Source: Armillaria gallica | Taxonomy: Eukaryota; Basidiomycota; Agaricomycetes; Agaricales; Physalacriaceae | Assembly: GCA_037576215.1 (NCBI GenBank) | Contig: JBANDB010000001.1 | Location: 2,170,001-2,234,000 of the forward strand | Direction of reading: 5' to 3' | DNA: 64,000 nucleotides | In this document: positions 21,782 through 33,189 of the stretch, one piece after another | Position numbering within the stretch: the stretch's first letter is position 1 | How the letters are laid out: each line of letters begins with the position of its first letter | Notes under the pieces: model-generated | The model's database searches: none | The model's input: the letters and a program-made list of their open reading frames with translations, nothing else | What the model was told of the DNA's origin: nothing | Made by a program: the position numbers and the translations under genes

Positions 21782-23660
21782 ATGTATTTGAGAGGTGTAT
21801 CATCAAATATCGCAGCACATCTAGTACCTATCAAAGCTGATCTCAATTACTTTCTTGACAAGGTACAAGACCTGCAACCTGATATTCAAGGGGTCACCCT
21901 TTCGTGCATCGAAAGGTTAAGGTACATAGTACTCGTCTTATCGCCATTACTCCTGGTTAACACTAAATCGTACAGGTCCTTATGTGAAGGCGACGGCTCT
22001 CATCCACAACATCTGTGCCCACGTTGTCATTACCACATTCTTCTACACGGCGAATCGACTTCAGGTCTAGACACGACTCCGAGTTTCAGTCGTATCCCTT
22101 CTGATGAAAGCGATGACGGGGGTGCATCCTGTCCGGAAATCAGGCTTTCACGGGCATCAATGCAAGAAAAATACGATAGGTTTTCGAAGATCATACATGA
22201 GCTCCATGCAGCCTATAGCATCCTGACACAAGCTCTAGCTTTTCACAAGAAGATGTTGTCTCCTATTCGCCACATGCCCCGAGATATACTTGAAGAAATC
22301 TTTATCCGTGCACAAGACAGAGACGGGTTTCTTGTGTTCAGTATGTTATCAACACCTTGGTCCCTCGGTCACATTTGCAGTTTGTGGAGGGTTATTGTGT
22401 CGTCTTTCCCTTTGCTATGGTCACACATGTTACTATTTCCGCATCATCATGTTCTTGATCCCTTGAATTTAATGAGCACTGCTCTGATCAGATCCTCGAA
22501 TCATGCTCTCGACTTCCGCTACGAGTATTGGCCACTATACGTATGCTCCAGCCCACACGTGCACGGTGTGTTTGCTCTGCTGTCTGAACAAGCACATAGA
22601 TGGGAGAGGGTTCGTTTGTCCATACCTCCATCCGCTTATCATCTTTTGGTCCCTATACAAGGACGACTCCCTCGTCTAAAGTACCTGCACTTGAAGGGTT
22701 TGAGCTCACCCGAACCGATTCAGGCTGATTCGCTTATGCCAGTGCAGATAGATGCCTTCGAATCAGCTCAGAACTTAGAATCTGCTTATATGTTTGGATT
22801 GCCGGCTACGTTAGATGTCAGACTTCCATGGACGCAATTTGGTGGCTTTCGGTGACGACCGCATGTTGGGGGGGGCAGAACTCAACCGCTATTTTTTGGG
22901 AGGATTGAAGGCGGGTACAAATCTAAAAATGATGGCCGTTATCCATCGCTCGTCCCTCGGAGACTTTCCCATGTCTGCAAATCGCATTGTAAACTCTTCA
23001 GTGAGAGAGCTTCACGCATGTGATGGCAGTTTCCTTCGCAGCCTCCTGCTTCCTAACTTACTCGCCATTTCCGTAAAGCCCCATTTCGATGACAGCATGG
23101 TGACAACGGTACCCAATTGCCCTGAAAATGCGCTCCCAGCTTTACATGGATTGATCCTAGCATCGTGTTGTCCCTTACGACACTTAACATTGAAATGTGT
23201 TGAGTATGGCAACGGAGACCTCCTCCTCTCCGTCCTTGACATAGCAAGCAGTTTACGGGAGCTAGTGATCACGCAGCATTTTGACGGGGTACTTATAATG
23301 CGGGTTCTGCACCGGCTCTTCTTCCGGCTCAAAGAGCATACCATAGACATCGACAGAAATCGCCACTACGCTATCGTAGAAAGCCTGACGAAGCTCACCA
23401 TCAATCTCGACGATGTCCATCCAACGCCCAACCTTAATGCTTTGGGAGATTTGCTGGTTGAGATGTTGATAGCACGCTGGGATGACTATAATAAGCGTGC
23501 ATTCAGAATGCTCACTCTTAATGGAATAACCGACAGTGGTAGGGGGAACTGGTTCGACCCAAGAGACATCTTTAAGTTAACTGCTGATCACATTAGTAGG
23601 CTGAAAGGTTGGAAAGAGGAAAGTTTACTTGTTAATCTCGAAATAAATGACATGGGCTGA
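21782..23660 (+). pseudogene. F-box-like protein, copy 1 of tandem pair, frameshifted
   Basis: Start at 21782 is chosen by match to copy 2. An in-phase 54-bp intron lies at 21922-21975, in the same position as in copy 2. Order: an N-terminal helix (KADLNYFLDKVQDLQ), a Cys/His patch (HLCPRCHYH), a coiled stretch, then the F-box LSPIRHMPRDILEEIFIRAQ followed by SLGHICSLWRVIVSSFPLLWS. The frame is good until LPWTQ at about 22837, where TTT at 22838-22840 has one T too many compared with the paralog; downstream the reading continues in the next frame (GGLKAGTNLKMMAVIH) to 23660. As written, the protein ends after about 350 residues. Agaricomycete F-box families are large and such losses are common. 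Confidence 0.65.
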
Positions 23661-25107
23661 ACAATTGATGTTCTGGATATCCTAAGAATGGTGTACAGTT
23701 ACAGGTACATGGACTGAGAATTTGCATCACATTTAGTACATGAGATTTACGGTTCGGGTTTAACGAGTTCCATAGCTGGATCGGAATAGTTACCCATGCT
23801 AAATCCTCAAAGGCATAGTGTCGAGTGTCTTCATACGTAGATATGCTAGTAGCCAAATATCAGTACAACGCGACATCGCTTAAGTTGACATCGCATATAA
23901 AACAATTCCTGTTTGCTGTGTCATGTGGAAAAAATTGGATTGTTCCTTCTTACAGTTTTCTGAACTCTAAACTCTAAACTCTTACACAACACTCATCCGA
24001 ACGTCGCGCCGTTTCATCTGCGTCTGATGGACGTGTACTCCTCAGATATTGCATAGTGTGTTAACCTTTCGCGTCTGTCAGGCTGGTCTCATGTTCATAT
24101 CGATAGCTGATACTCTCTGCACCTGGTATAGTTTGTTCCGCTGTGTCTGCTTCATGATGCAGTTTTGCTCCTTCGGTTTGATCCCGGTCGGTTTCTGCTT
24201 CATGAGTGCTCTTCTGGTAGCGATCGCCTTAATGTTATATGCTTTCTTCTATATCATATGTAACGGAGGACGACATGGAAGTAGAAAAACAGGTGGGCTA
24301 AAAGAGAAAGGTGGCAGGATCAGAAGAAGAGGAGGATATCCATGAAGAGTAAAGAATACACGCCCGCAATGATACAGCATACACACAGCATAGCATAGAG
24401 CGAGGGAAAATAAATGGAGAACAAGCAGCAATGAAGCAAAGACACATAAACCACAAGTTAACCACCAAAATAAGAGGCGACATTGTTATTGGAAACGACC
24501 CGCACAAAGTATGGTACACGAAGAGGAAAAGGAGGAGTCACGGGAGTACGGACAGAGAATTGATGGACGAAAGAATGCCATTCCCACGGTGAGCCCAGAG
24601 GCGTTGTGATATTTCCCACGGCGTGTCAGTACATAAAATGACTGAGTAATCCTATATTCATAGGACTCGGAACCATCTATCATGTGTACATAAAGACATG
24701 TATCTGTTGTATAACGTTGAAAATAAAAATCAACAATCGGCAATACCCGCCACCAATGCCCACCATTGCACACGGTAACAGCCAGTGTGGCAACCGGGAC
24801 ATGCCGTGTTCAAGTCCGCACATCGTTTGTCGGATCTTTGCAAATAATGCTCCCTATACTTAAGGGCTGGACGAAGTATTCTCGCATCCACCTGCACTGC
24901 AAGAAAAAAAAATGTCAGCAGGAAGCCTGTACGTCTCATGTGCCCTATACTCAAGTTAAAGTATAATGTACTTATCCGCGATTAACCAGGGTCTTTTCTT
25001 GTGGTTGCTCCCCCTTGTACTTCCAACTGAAAAGTCGCGACCCATACGAACTTCCACGGTCTTGCCAGGGACTTCTAAGTACCAACCAGCCGCTGGATGA
25101 TATACAA
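23661..25107. other. Intergenic, no confident gene
   Basis: A 1.4-kb spacer between the tandem F-box copies. A frame at about 24090-24345 would code a hydrophobic peptide with two or three possible membrane spans and a basic tail (GGRHGSRKTGG), but its start is weak, it has no homolog I recognise, and Cys/Phe-rich frames arise easily in T-rich DNA. Polypurine stretches occur at 24300-24470 and 24500-24550. Confidence 0.4.
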
Positions 25108-27001
25108 ATGCAGGCTTTACAGATCATGGCCTCACGTATCATTAGTCACCTGTTGTGTATCAAAACAGACATACAGTACTTTGTCGACACCATCCAGGAT
25201 CTCCAGATTGCGATTCCTAATGTCGTGTCTACTTTCATTGAAGATATGAGGTACCTGTCATCCAACCAAAAATAAATTAAGCCATTCCTGATATCATGTT
25301 TGACCCAGGTCTCTATGCCAGGACAGTCCCTCTCATCGGTCGCACCTGTGTTCTCATTGCCATCACCATTTCCGGCTCCACAACACAGTTAATCTGCATC
25401 TCTGTCATATCCCAGCCTGTCCTGATGATTGTTCGATTCCATGTGCAGGCGTCAAGTCATCACAATCGTCAAGTCGAGATCAATATAATGATTTACTGCA
25501 TATTCTAAATGAATTGCATGTTGCGTACACCACTCTAAACCGGACGTTGGCTGAATACAAGAGATTGTTGTCTCCGATTCGCAGTTTACCTGAAGATGTA
25601 CTCGGAGAAGTATTCCTCTCTGCGCAATCCGACAATGGCTATGATGTTCTTCATGTATCAGCACCACCTTGGTCACTTGGACATGTTTGCAGGCGGTGGA
25701 GGGACATAGCAGTGTCATTTCCCTCGCTATGGTCGCGCATGTTGATATGGGCTGAAGACGGCGTCAGCAACCCTCTGAATCTGATGCAGACTGCATTGGC
25801 CAGGTCCTCACGTCATCTTCTCACCGTCCGTTTCCAATATTGGCCCAGTCACTCCTACCGCTGCCCACACGCAAATGAAATGTTCACTCTGTTGACTGAA
25901 CAAGCACACAGATGGGAAATATTATATTTCTCGATACCTCCTTCTGCTTATCATCTCCTTACACCCATTCGGGGCCGCATTAACTGCCTTCGAACAGTCC
26001 ATCTCCAGCATCACCATGATGTCCCTGCACGTTTGTCTGACCCACCTCCACCAACCGACATAGACGTCTTTGAATCGGCAGAGAATCTAAAAGCCGTCTA
26101 TCTGTTTAATTTGCCGCACGCATCACGCATCCTCCTTCCATGGTCTTGATTGGTGGACTTTGCTGATAGCAGAGAACACACCACAGCAGCAGCAGGTCTG
26201 AACCAGCATCTCCTGGACGTGTTGGAGGCGGGCGTAAACCTGAAGATGATGGCTGTCATCCACCGGCCAATGCATAATGAATCCTTTCCTGTGAATGATG
26301 AGCATGTCATTAACGCCTCACTGGAAGAGCTTCACGCGTGCAATGGCAATTTTCTTCGCAGTATTATACTGCCCAACCTGCTCTCTGCATCGCTGGAGAC
26401 CCAATTTGGTGATCGTGTGAGGTCCTCCTCATCCTTCTGTATCTCAAACGCGCTACAAGGTTTGCGTGATATGATAATTAGGTCGCGCTGTCCGTTGCAC
26501 TCCTTGTATCTGAGCAGCGTAGTGCATGGTAACGGAACACCTCTGCTTTCCGTCCTCGAGATAGCGAACAGCTTGTCACACCTAGTCCTTAGACAGTATT
26601 ACACACATCTCTCTATAACACCAGCTTTACGCATGCTCTTCTCTCGCCTCGAGGATAGTACTGTGGACGTCAACGGAAAGCGCTACAGTGCTCTTTTAAG
26701 GAACTTGTCGGGTTTTGAGATTATTATAGACGGCATTTTCCATACTCCGGACCTTGACTTCATCGGCGATTCATTGGTCAAAATGATAGCTGCACGCTCG
26801 GATGGGTGTGAACAGGGAGGGTTTAAATCAGTGATTCTCAAAGGAATTTGTGATAACACAAGCAGGATCAATGCTAGAGAAACGTTCAACTTGTCACACG
26901 ATCATATTTATGGGCTGAAGAAATGGAAAGAACAAGGGTTGGACATTAAAGTTGGCATATACAACGAGGATGGAGATGTCGTAGATGTTTTGTTTTTTTA
27001 G
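25108..27001 (+). pseudogene. F-box-like protein, copy 2 of tandem pair, nonsense stop
   Basis: ATG at 25108 (MQALQIMASRIISHLL) lines up with copy 1. Exon 1 ends at 25250, the intron is 25251-25308 (GTACCT..CCAG), and the rest is one exon. The same order of parts is seen: KTDIQYFVDTIQDLQ, HLCSHCHHH, then the F-box LSPIRSLPEDVLGEVFLSAQ and SLGHVCRRWRDIAVSFPSLWS, then leucine-rich repeats. At 26147-26149 a TGA interrupts the frame (LLPWS stop LVDFAD); the same frame continues open to 27001 with clear similarity to copy 1 (GVNLKMMAVIHRP). Apart from this one codon the gene is intact, so it may be a recent pseudogene, a sequencing error, or a readthrough case. Confidence 0.65.
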
Positions 27002-28867
27002 AGTATCTGAAAGGTGTATGGGGAGCCATCAATGTTGAAATAGCCATGACGAGTACTCGGGATGGGACCGTATTCGGTGTATTTCACTGGTGGCTTTGCC
27101 AAAGTACAGCGAGGGCATCGACGTAGACACTCTTACTTGATATTTCTTTATACAGTATGCTGGAGTGGACTTAGCCGAAGTGGGCCATTGCAAGCACGGC
27201 AGGTATGAGTCCAAATTTAAGAACTGGTTGCGTGACACCCTGAGTTCTTTGATGGCGTGGCAATAACCTTACACGCGAGAATTAGAGTACATATGATTTT
27301 CTACCTATTGTACAATGTCTATCTACTTGCTCTTCCTACGACTATCTTGTTCTTCCCTTAAGTTCCAAGCGCCCACCGAAATTGCCGACGTCAAAAATAA
27401 ATGTATCGGCTTGAGTAAGCCGAACAGGTAAGATAGCGGGCTTTGCCGCTTGCCGGCGCTATTCATTATGTATGTTTTCTTTCCTTATGGCTGCAGTAAG
27501 TAACATGTGTGCACTCTTGTAAGGTATATTAAGCTCTGTTTTAGCTGCGCTTAATGCTACTATTCGTGGCAACTCTCATATTTGAAAGGGACAGCGACCA
27601 GCGATAAGATTCAGCAAGGTCGTACACGCCCCGGCACGCGGCGGGCACTTGTAGAAAATGGGGGACGATGAGGATGATTTTGCCAATAAGTAGATTCGGC
27701 CAATTCGGCTTCTCGGTTCCATTCCCTGTGACAATAGTGTTATGCGTGACAAGCTCAGGCGGCCAAACTTTCAAGCCGAAACTTAGTGTTTCGATAACTC
27801 GGCTTAAAGCCGCGCACCACGCCAGTCAAGCCGAGCTAAGTTGTGCCACTATTGCCGAGTGACTTCAGCAAAGTCACACTTCAGTATCGGCTCGGCAGGG
27901 CTTGACGTGACCTGAAGTTGCCCGAGCTTCGACTTGATTTAAAAATACTGAAATACTATTTTAGGTCAATTTTAACCCGGCCCGATACTTCCCGCTATTT
28001 CTCCGATAAGTTCTTGAAGCTCGCTTTGCCTAAACAACGAATGACTTGCCATTTGAAGGAAATGTATGAAGTCATGGCTTCAACGGCTGGCTTCGGCGTG
28101 GCGGCAACTTGGCTTCAAAGCTGCCAAAAATTATGACTTGGTGAAGCCGTTGAAGCCGAAGTCATATGAAGTCACGCCGAGTCACGCCAAGTCACGTCAT
28201 CGAAACACTATGGACCCCCTCCTACCATATAGGGTAGTAATATAGCCATATATGGATAGCTTAGTAATGGATTTCAATCAATATAATGACCCGAAGTCAA
28301 CCCGTAGTTGCCGGCCGGGTTGCCGTCATTCATCATAACATGCGAAAAGGGATTGAAAAGGGATATAAAGCATATTGAATGCTTTAACACCCTCACAATA
28401 TATCCCATTAATATAAAACTATCACTCTATGCCTCGTTAGGGGCTCTCTCAGTGCTATATAAGGTAAGTCGGTATCGTGTTTAAGGTTGGGACCCCTCCC
28501 CCCCCCCCCTACCCTCTTTGCCGGAATTTAGCCGCGCCTCCCCCTTGAGCTGCGATGCTCTAGTACAGAGGGATTGGGTGAGGAGTTTGAGCCTAGAGAG
28601 TGAATTTCTCATAGTTTCTGTCTCAATTTCCATTATCTGCACTACTGTTCTTTAGAGTGCCCTTCTACCCGCAAAATAGGCTAAACCCGGACAAAGTTAT
28701 TGCGTTTTTGGGGGCTGAAATATGCTAAAACCGGATAAAGTTTGGCGGAAGCTTCTGGAGCCTAATGTTGCGCAAGTTCATGTATAGATAGATATGTTAC
28801 ATTGTACATTGTATTGAAGGTACATACACGATGAAACCCAAAAGAATGTGAAAATAGAAGTAGCTAC
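27002..28867. repeat. Noncoding repeat-rich field, probable transposon remnant
   Basis: Nearly 1.9 kb with no gene. It is full of short related words: TCGGCTT/AAGCCGA in both orientations (27400-27850), AAGTCACG/GAGTCACG repeated near 28160-28195, and a pair GCTAAACCCGGACAAAGTT / GCTAAAACCGGATAAAGTT at about 28680 and 28724. A poly-C run lies near 28500. A 49-bp piece at 27702-27750 is also found at 31374-31422. Such subterminal repeat clusters are typical of non-autonomous DNA transposons, but I could not define terminal inverted repeats or target duplications, so the class is open. Confidence 0.5.
27702..27750. repeat. Dispersed repeat copy 1
   Basis: Shares ATTCGGCTTCTCGGTT, a variable middle, GTGACA and GTTATGCGTGACA with 31374-31422, in the same orientation. 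The conserved blocks and spacing suggest two copies of one element end. Confidence 0.7.
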
Positions 28868-30213
28868 CTATGCGGAGGGAACGGTGACACTTCCCTGGGG
28901 GCCAACGCCATACCTGTTCAGAACTGTGGCGTCCCTCCACTCAGTCCACTCGCCATCATCGGTGGAGGGACACTGGAATGCTTCGGGAACACCTTCGAAC
29001 GCCTTCCAGGAGGAATCGGTGACGTAGGAAACAGAGGTTCCATCGTTATACGCGACCAGGATAGTAGCAATGGCAGCAGCCGGACCGCCAGTGTTCTCTC
29101 CATCGAGAGCGAACACGTTCCGGTCGGGGTCCAGTTGGCGCACGGAGTATGCTTGGGCGGTGTGGTAGTCTGCGCCCGATCCGAGGGACTCGCCGTTGGC
29201 ATAGAGAGTGTACGTGTTATCGCTGTGAAAGTATGATCAGTTACCGCTAATCAAATAAGAAGTCATTGAAAGAACCTACACAGTGAGGACTACCTTGGCG
29301 CACACGGCGCACTTGCCAATAGGCGAAGTGATTGTCTTCCTGAACGCCCTGTGTCCAACCGGAGCGTTTCCAGACGAGTCGGTCTCGTTTGTCCAAATCC
29401 AGTTGCTCTGCGTGATATCAAGCGCGGGAGGAAGAGAGGTCGGGCCCCAAGGACCTACGCCGTTCTTCCCTTCTTCGGAAGCTGCAATCCATGACGAGTC
29501 ATCCAATCTAGGATTTGCGAATTCGAGCGGGGGGACGGACTGGAGGGTTTTCCAGGACGCGTCAGTGACAAAGGTCTCTGTGGAGTTGTCGCTGTAGTCG
29601 ACGAGGACGGTGGCAGTCATACCGGCGGGTCCTCCGGTGTTGGTAGCATTGACGGCGATGACGTTTTTCGACTTTCGTTTGAGCCCGACGGTGTACACCT
29701 GTGCGGATGTGTAGGACGCTCCTGAGCCGATTTCGATGCCGTTGACGTATAGCGTGTGGAGGTCGTCGCTGGATTTTTTTTTCAGAAAAGCCTTGGAAGT
29801 ATTTGAGAAAGCCAACTTACGTAGAAATAAGGATCGTCGCGCATACCGCGCACTTGTCCTCGTTGCGGGGAATAGTCATGCGGAAAGGTCGAGAACCGGC
29901 GGGTGCGCTCCCACCGGGGCTGCCCTCCTCTCCAGTCCAAACCCAATTAGAGTCGGCTAGAGTAAGAGGCTGAGATGTAGCCTGACCATCGCGCGCCACG
30001 AGAGGCGCGTTATCAGGAGTCGTTGTACCGGCAACGAGACCTGATAATTGGGTGAGTGTGGACTCAGAGTGGAAGCTACAAAGAAATACGTACCCCTGTC
30101 TGTTGCACAGAATGCAGTCGTGAGCAAGAGCAAAAGAACTACAGAAACAATATTAGCGCGACGGGATTAAAGGGAACGTCAGATAGGCTTGAAAGCTAAC
30201 CCTTGGCGAACAT
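28868..30213 (-). CDS. Secreted protein with duplicated beta-sandwich-like domain
   Basis: Five exons on the minus strand: 30201-30213, 30094-30138, 29821-30040, 29280-29768 and 28868-29222; all phases agree and the product is 373 residues. The spliced start MFAKVLLLLLTTAFCATD is a good signal peptide. Two repeats follow, each beginning SNW(V/I)WT, then a basic segment, a KCAVCA pair of cysteines, a (L/Y)TLY(V/A)NG turn, a region ending NTGGPA, and a TDxSWK motif. This pattern resembles the N-terminal carbohydrate-binding-like sandwich of GH78 alpha-L-rhamnosidases, but no catalytic domain follows. A role outside the cell, perhaps sugar binding, is inferred. An intron falls at the same place in each repeat, just before (N/H)T(Y/L)TLY, which supports duplication of an exon-sized unit. 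Confidence 0.75.
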
Positions 30214-31498
30214 TGAATAGAGAGATATGTACTAGTGGGAGATGGTTAGACTGTGGATTGACGCCTTGCTTTTATAGCAAAATAAATAAACACGCGCAAT
30301 TCAGCAGTATAGCAAATTTAGCAGACGGAATCTAAGAAAGAAAGAGTCCCGAGATTCAATCTCGTAACAGTAACGAGGGCTGCCGACGCTATTTTGAAGG
30401 GTAGACGTTTGAAAGTGAATTAGATGTAACAGATGTCAACGACGGTCCCGACATGTTGTCGAGTAGTGAAAGCATACAGGCACCAGAAGCTTCTGTGACG
30501 TAAGGGGGAACGAAGAACCTCCACAAGATATCACAAAGTGAGTTGTAGATAAGTGTAGAACGACTCGGCCGTGAGTTAGGAAATCAAAACAACGCATCAG
30601 TATACGCAGACACGGATTATCACTTCAGAAAAGCCGGCAGGAAAATCTGAAGCACTCAAGGTCACAAATGACTGAATGATTTCACTGTATGCAGAGTTGA
30701 CGTCGCCGAAGAATAAAATGAAACGCACAGATGCATTACCCAAACGCTTCGACAAAGATTTCGGATCTGCAACGCAGCAAGGACCAAGAATCGTCGCAAT
30801 GACCGCTCGTACGACATATATAATATGTCCTCCTGTTGTCCTGCCAGTCCTCCACGGTGAAGGCTTCGATCTCGAGTGTCCCTGACGTTCCGAGATGGCT
30901 CGCTCACCGGAGTGATCCTGCGGCCCATTGGGATACACTGACACCTTCTCCGGTGAAGGAGTTCGATATTCCTGATAACCACTTCGATATTACTGCTAAT
31001 GTGAGCTTCTTTTGTACTTCATCGACAGATTGCTCCGAAATGGCCGATGCTTGGAGGGTTCCCGCCCTCCTACCCTGTTTTCTGCAAGACATCAGAATGG
31101 GTGGACAACGACCCAGCTAAGGTTTGAAACCCGGGGTCTCAGCGAATCCAGCAGCGAGAGTCATATTAAACCTGACTGGTACTTGGTGACGGTAAGAAGA
31201 AAATGACAGACCCTGAGAAGAGCTCGGCTTTGATGCGAATGGACTTGAAGGCCTGATCGTCGATTCGAAAATAAGCTGATATCAGCCCGTGATTCTCTGG
31301 GAGAATGGCGCTCCCAGCCGATTGAATCTTCTAGGGTACTTGTGTGAAGGAAGAAAATGGACGTTAACCGACATATTCGGCTTCTCGGTTGCACTTCGGT
31401 GACAGTAATGTTATGCGTGACAGACTCGAATATTGCGCCTATATGCACCCACAGGGTTGAAATAGCGTAGAAATAAATAATCGAAACAGCCTACGCGA
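30214..31498. other. Intergenic, no gene seen
   Basis: About 1.3 kb between two minus-strand genes. Contains the second copy of the dispersed repeat (31374-31422). Short frames only; no RNA gene recognised. Confidence 0.45.
31374..31422. repeat. Dispersed repeat copy 2
   Basis: Matches 27702-27750 in order and orientation of its conserved blocks; about 3.7 kb apart. Isolated from the larger repeat field, so probably a separate insertion remnant. Confidence 0.7.
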
Positions 31499-33090
31499 TC
31501 AACTACCCTCTGATCCCATTTCAGTGACTCCACTAGTACGGGGCTTCTCATCATCCTGCTTCGCCGGTTTCTTGGGTTCAGCTTCTTGCCATGCCTTCAC
31601 GGCCGCCTCATAAGCTTCCCATACGGCTCTGCCTGTTGCCTCTCCCCCAAGTTCGCCATCATCAGGGAGTTCCAGCATCTCTTCCTCGGGATTAGCCTTT
31701 CCCTTTCCTTTTGCACTCTGTTCCTTGGCAGGCGGGAGTGGAAAGTCTATGGATGGCACCTTGAGCGGCACAACTGCACACTCGGCATACAGAGATCCCG
31801 GTTTGAGTATCTCTTCAGGCATCTCTGTGACTGAGTTTTCGATCACCGAATCGGATTTGTCTTTAGGCTGTTTTGCCCTGGAAACAATCTTGAAAGGCGT
31901 AGGGATAAATAAAACATGCAAAACAGATTGTATAGCGGATATTGGTGACTTGAAAATAAGGCGAAGTATTGGTTGAAGGAGAAGATACCTTACTCGGGTT
32001 AGAGAAGGAACAAAAGCTTGTAAGATCACTCACAAGACAACGCCCAGGTAAGACCAGCCAAATCTTCCCGTCCAATCGGCATAAAGAAGAGGCGCGACAG
32101 TATCCACTCTACTGATGCCGGGAGAGACGCTGACAGCAACGATATTCGATTTCTGAGTCTTCGCGTCGATTACTGGTATTGAACTACTATTGGCATCTGT
32201 CTTGGGAACTTGCGCAGAAGGGAGGGCATCCAAAACCCGCTGTATATGGCGCGTGAGAATGCAAGTCTTCAAAGCACGGGTGCCCTCGGCGAGGAATATT
32301 GATTTTTGGGTTTTTGGAGGTGAAGGCGCGGAATATGAGAAAGGAACCGAGAATGTGCTGTTTGCCGCGGCAGCGTAGAACCGGTTGACAACATTGATTA
32401 TGCGAATGTCTCGCTCCACGGGTGCGACTAGAAGCGCAGGAAGGAGCAAGGTGATCAGAAGGAATGTCGCCAGTGATCTCGTTTCGCGTTCTTTCTGCAA
32501 TTCGGCAGTAGGTGGGGATAGAAATTCGAAGGAGCCCAAATGTTGGTATTCATGAGTGAAGAGTAGAGCGTCTAGCCGCTGGTCTTGCCCTGCCATGAAA
32601 CGCGTACAGAACGCGTGGATGGATGAAGGAGAAGATAGGTCGCACTGCTCTGCATATATGTTCTCATTGTCGGTTGATGTCCGTAGCAGTCCGATGAGAA
32701 TGGTGACCTCTGCTGATTCTACTGGTTCTGCGGTCAGAGCAATGATGTGGGCCCCCCGCTGAGCGAGCGACTGCAAAAGAGTCAAGCCCAGCGATGTAAA
32801 ACCTCCCTATGCAAAGTGAGTGCATAGTATTATTCGAAGAAGACAGAGCGCACTGTCACCAGTATCGTCCTTGCGTGAAGGTCCCGGTCGCGACTCGTAG
32901 TACGCCCTTGAGAAAAAGCACGGATGAGGACCAGCGATGCGGCTGCGGTGACGATGTGAGGAACATAATTTTTAGGAAAGTACGCAGAGTTTATTGCCGC
33001 ATCGAGAATTCCTAGGACCATGGCTGCAGTAAAAGATGAGTATAGTGTAATGGAGGATACGTACGAAACGAATCTTGCAGGTGCTTCCAT
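31499..33090 (-). CDS. SDR-like Rossmann-fold protein, membrane-anchored
   Basis: Three exons: 32854-33090, 32034-32806 and 31499-31988 (introns 47 and 45 bp); the product is 499 residues. The N-terminus has hydrophobic stretches (VTAAASLVLIRAF) that could anchor it. The first intron splits the cofactor loop: ARTILVT joined to GGFTSLGLTLLQSLA gives the TGGxxxLG signature of short-chain dehydrogenases, followed by CDLSSPSSIH. The usual YxxxK catalytic pair is not seen at the expected place (AEGTRALKTCIL there instead), so it may bind nucleotide without standard catalysis. A hydrophobic segment (PISAIQSVLHVLFIPTPFK) and an acidic, charged tail follow. This layout resembles fungal DUF1776-type proteins; that is from memory. 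It is head to head with CCT8, 99 bp between start codons. Confidence 0.72.
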
Positions 33091-33189
33091 TGCCAGACTT
33101 CGTCATCGATTCCGTCTGTTTATCGCCAAAGCTTCTGCCAAACAAAGACTTTCTTTCCACTTCGACGCGTTCACTTCCCTGCTCAAGAA
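33091..33189. promoter_or_regulatory. Short bidirectional promoter region
   Basis: Only 99 bp separate the start codon of the SDR-like gene (minus) from that of CCT8 (plus), so both promoters and both 5' UTRs must overlap here or reach into the neighbouring gene. No TATA box is evident. Confidence 0.6.

Noticed and set aside
24049..24345. Cys/Phe-rich hydrophobic frame that might be a small membrane protein
   Set aside because: No solid start, no splice partner and no family; T-rich DNA produces such frames easily.
28490..28515. Poly-C run as a possible structured element
   Set aside because: A plain homopolymer run without a G-quadruplex-like pattern of four tracts on the complement clear enough to claim function.
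30340..30372. GAGATTCAATCTCG inverted repeat as a terminator or RNA gene
   Set aside because: Short palindrome with no further structure; expected by chance at this length.
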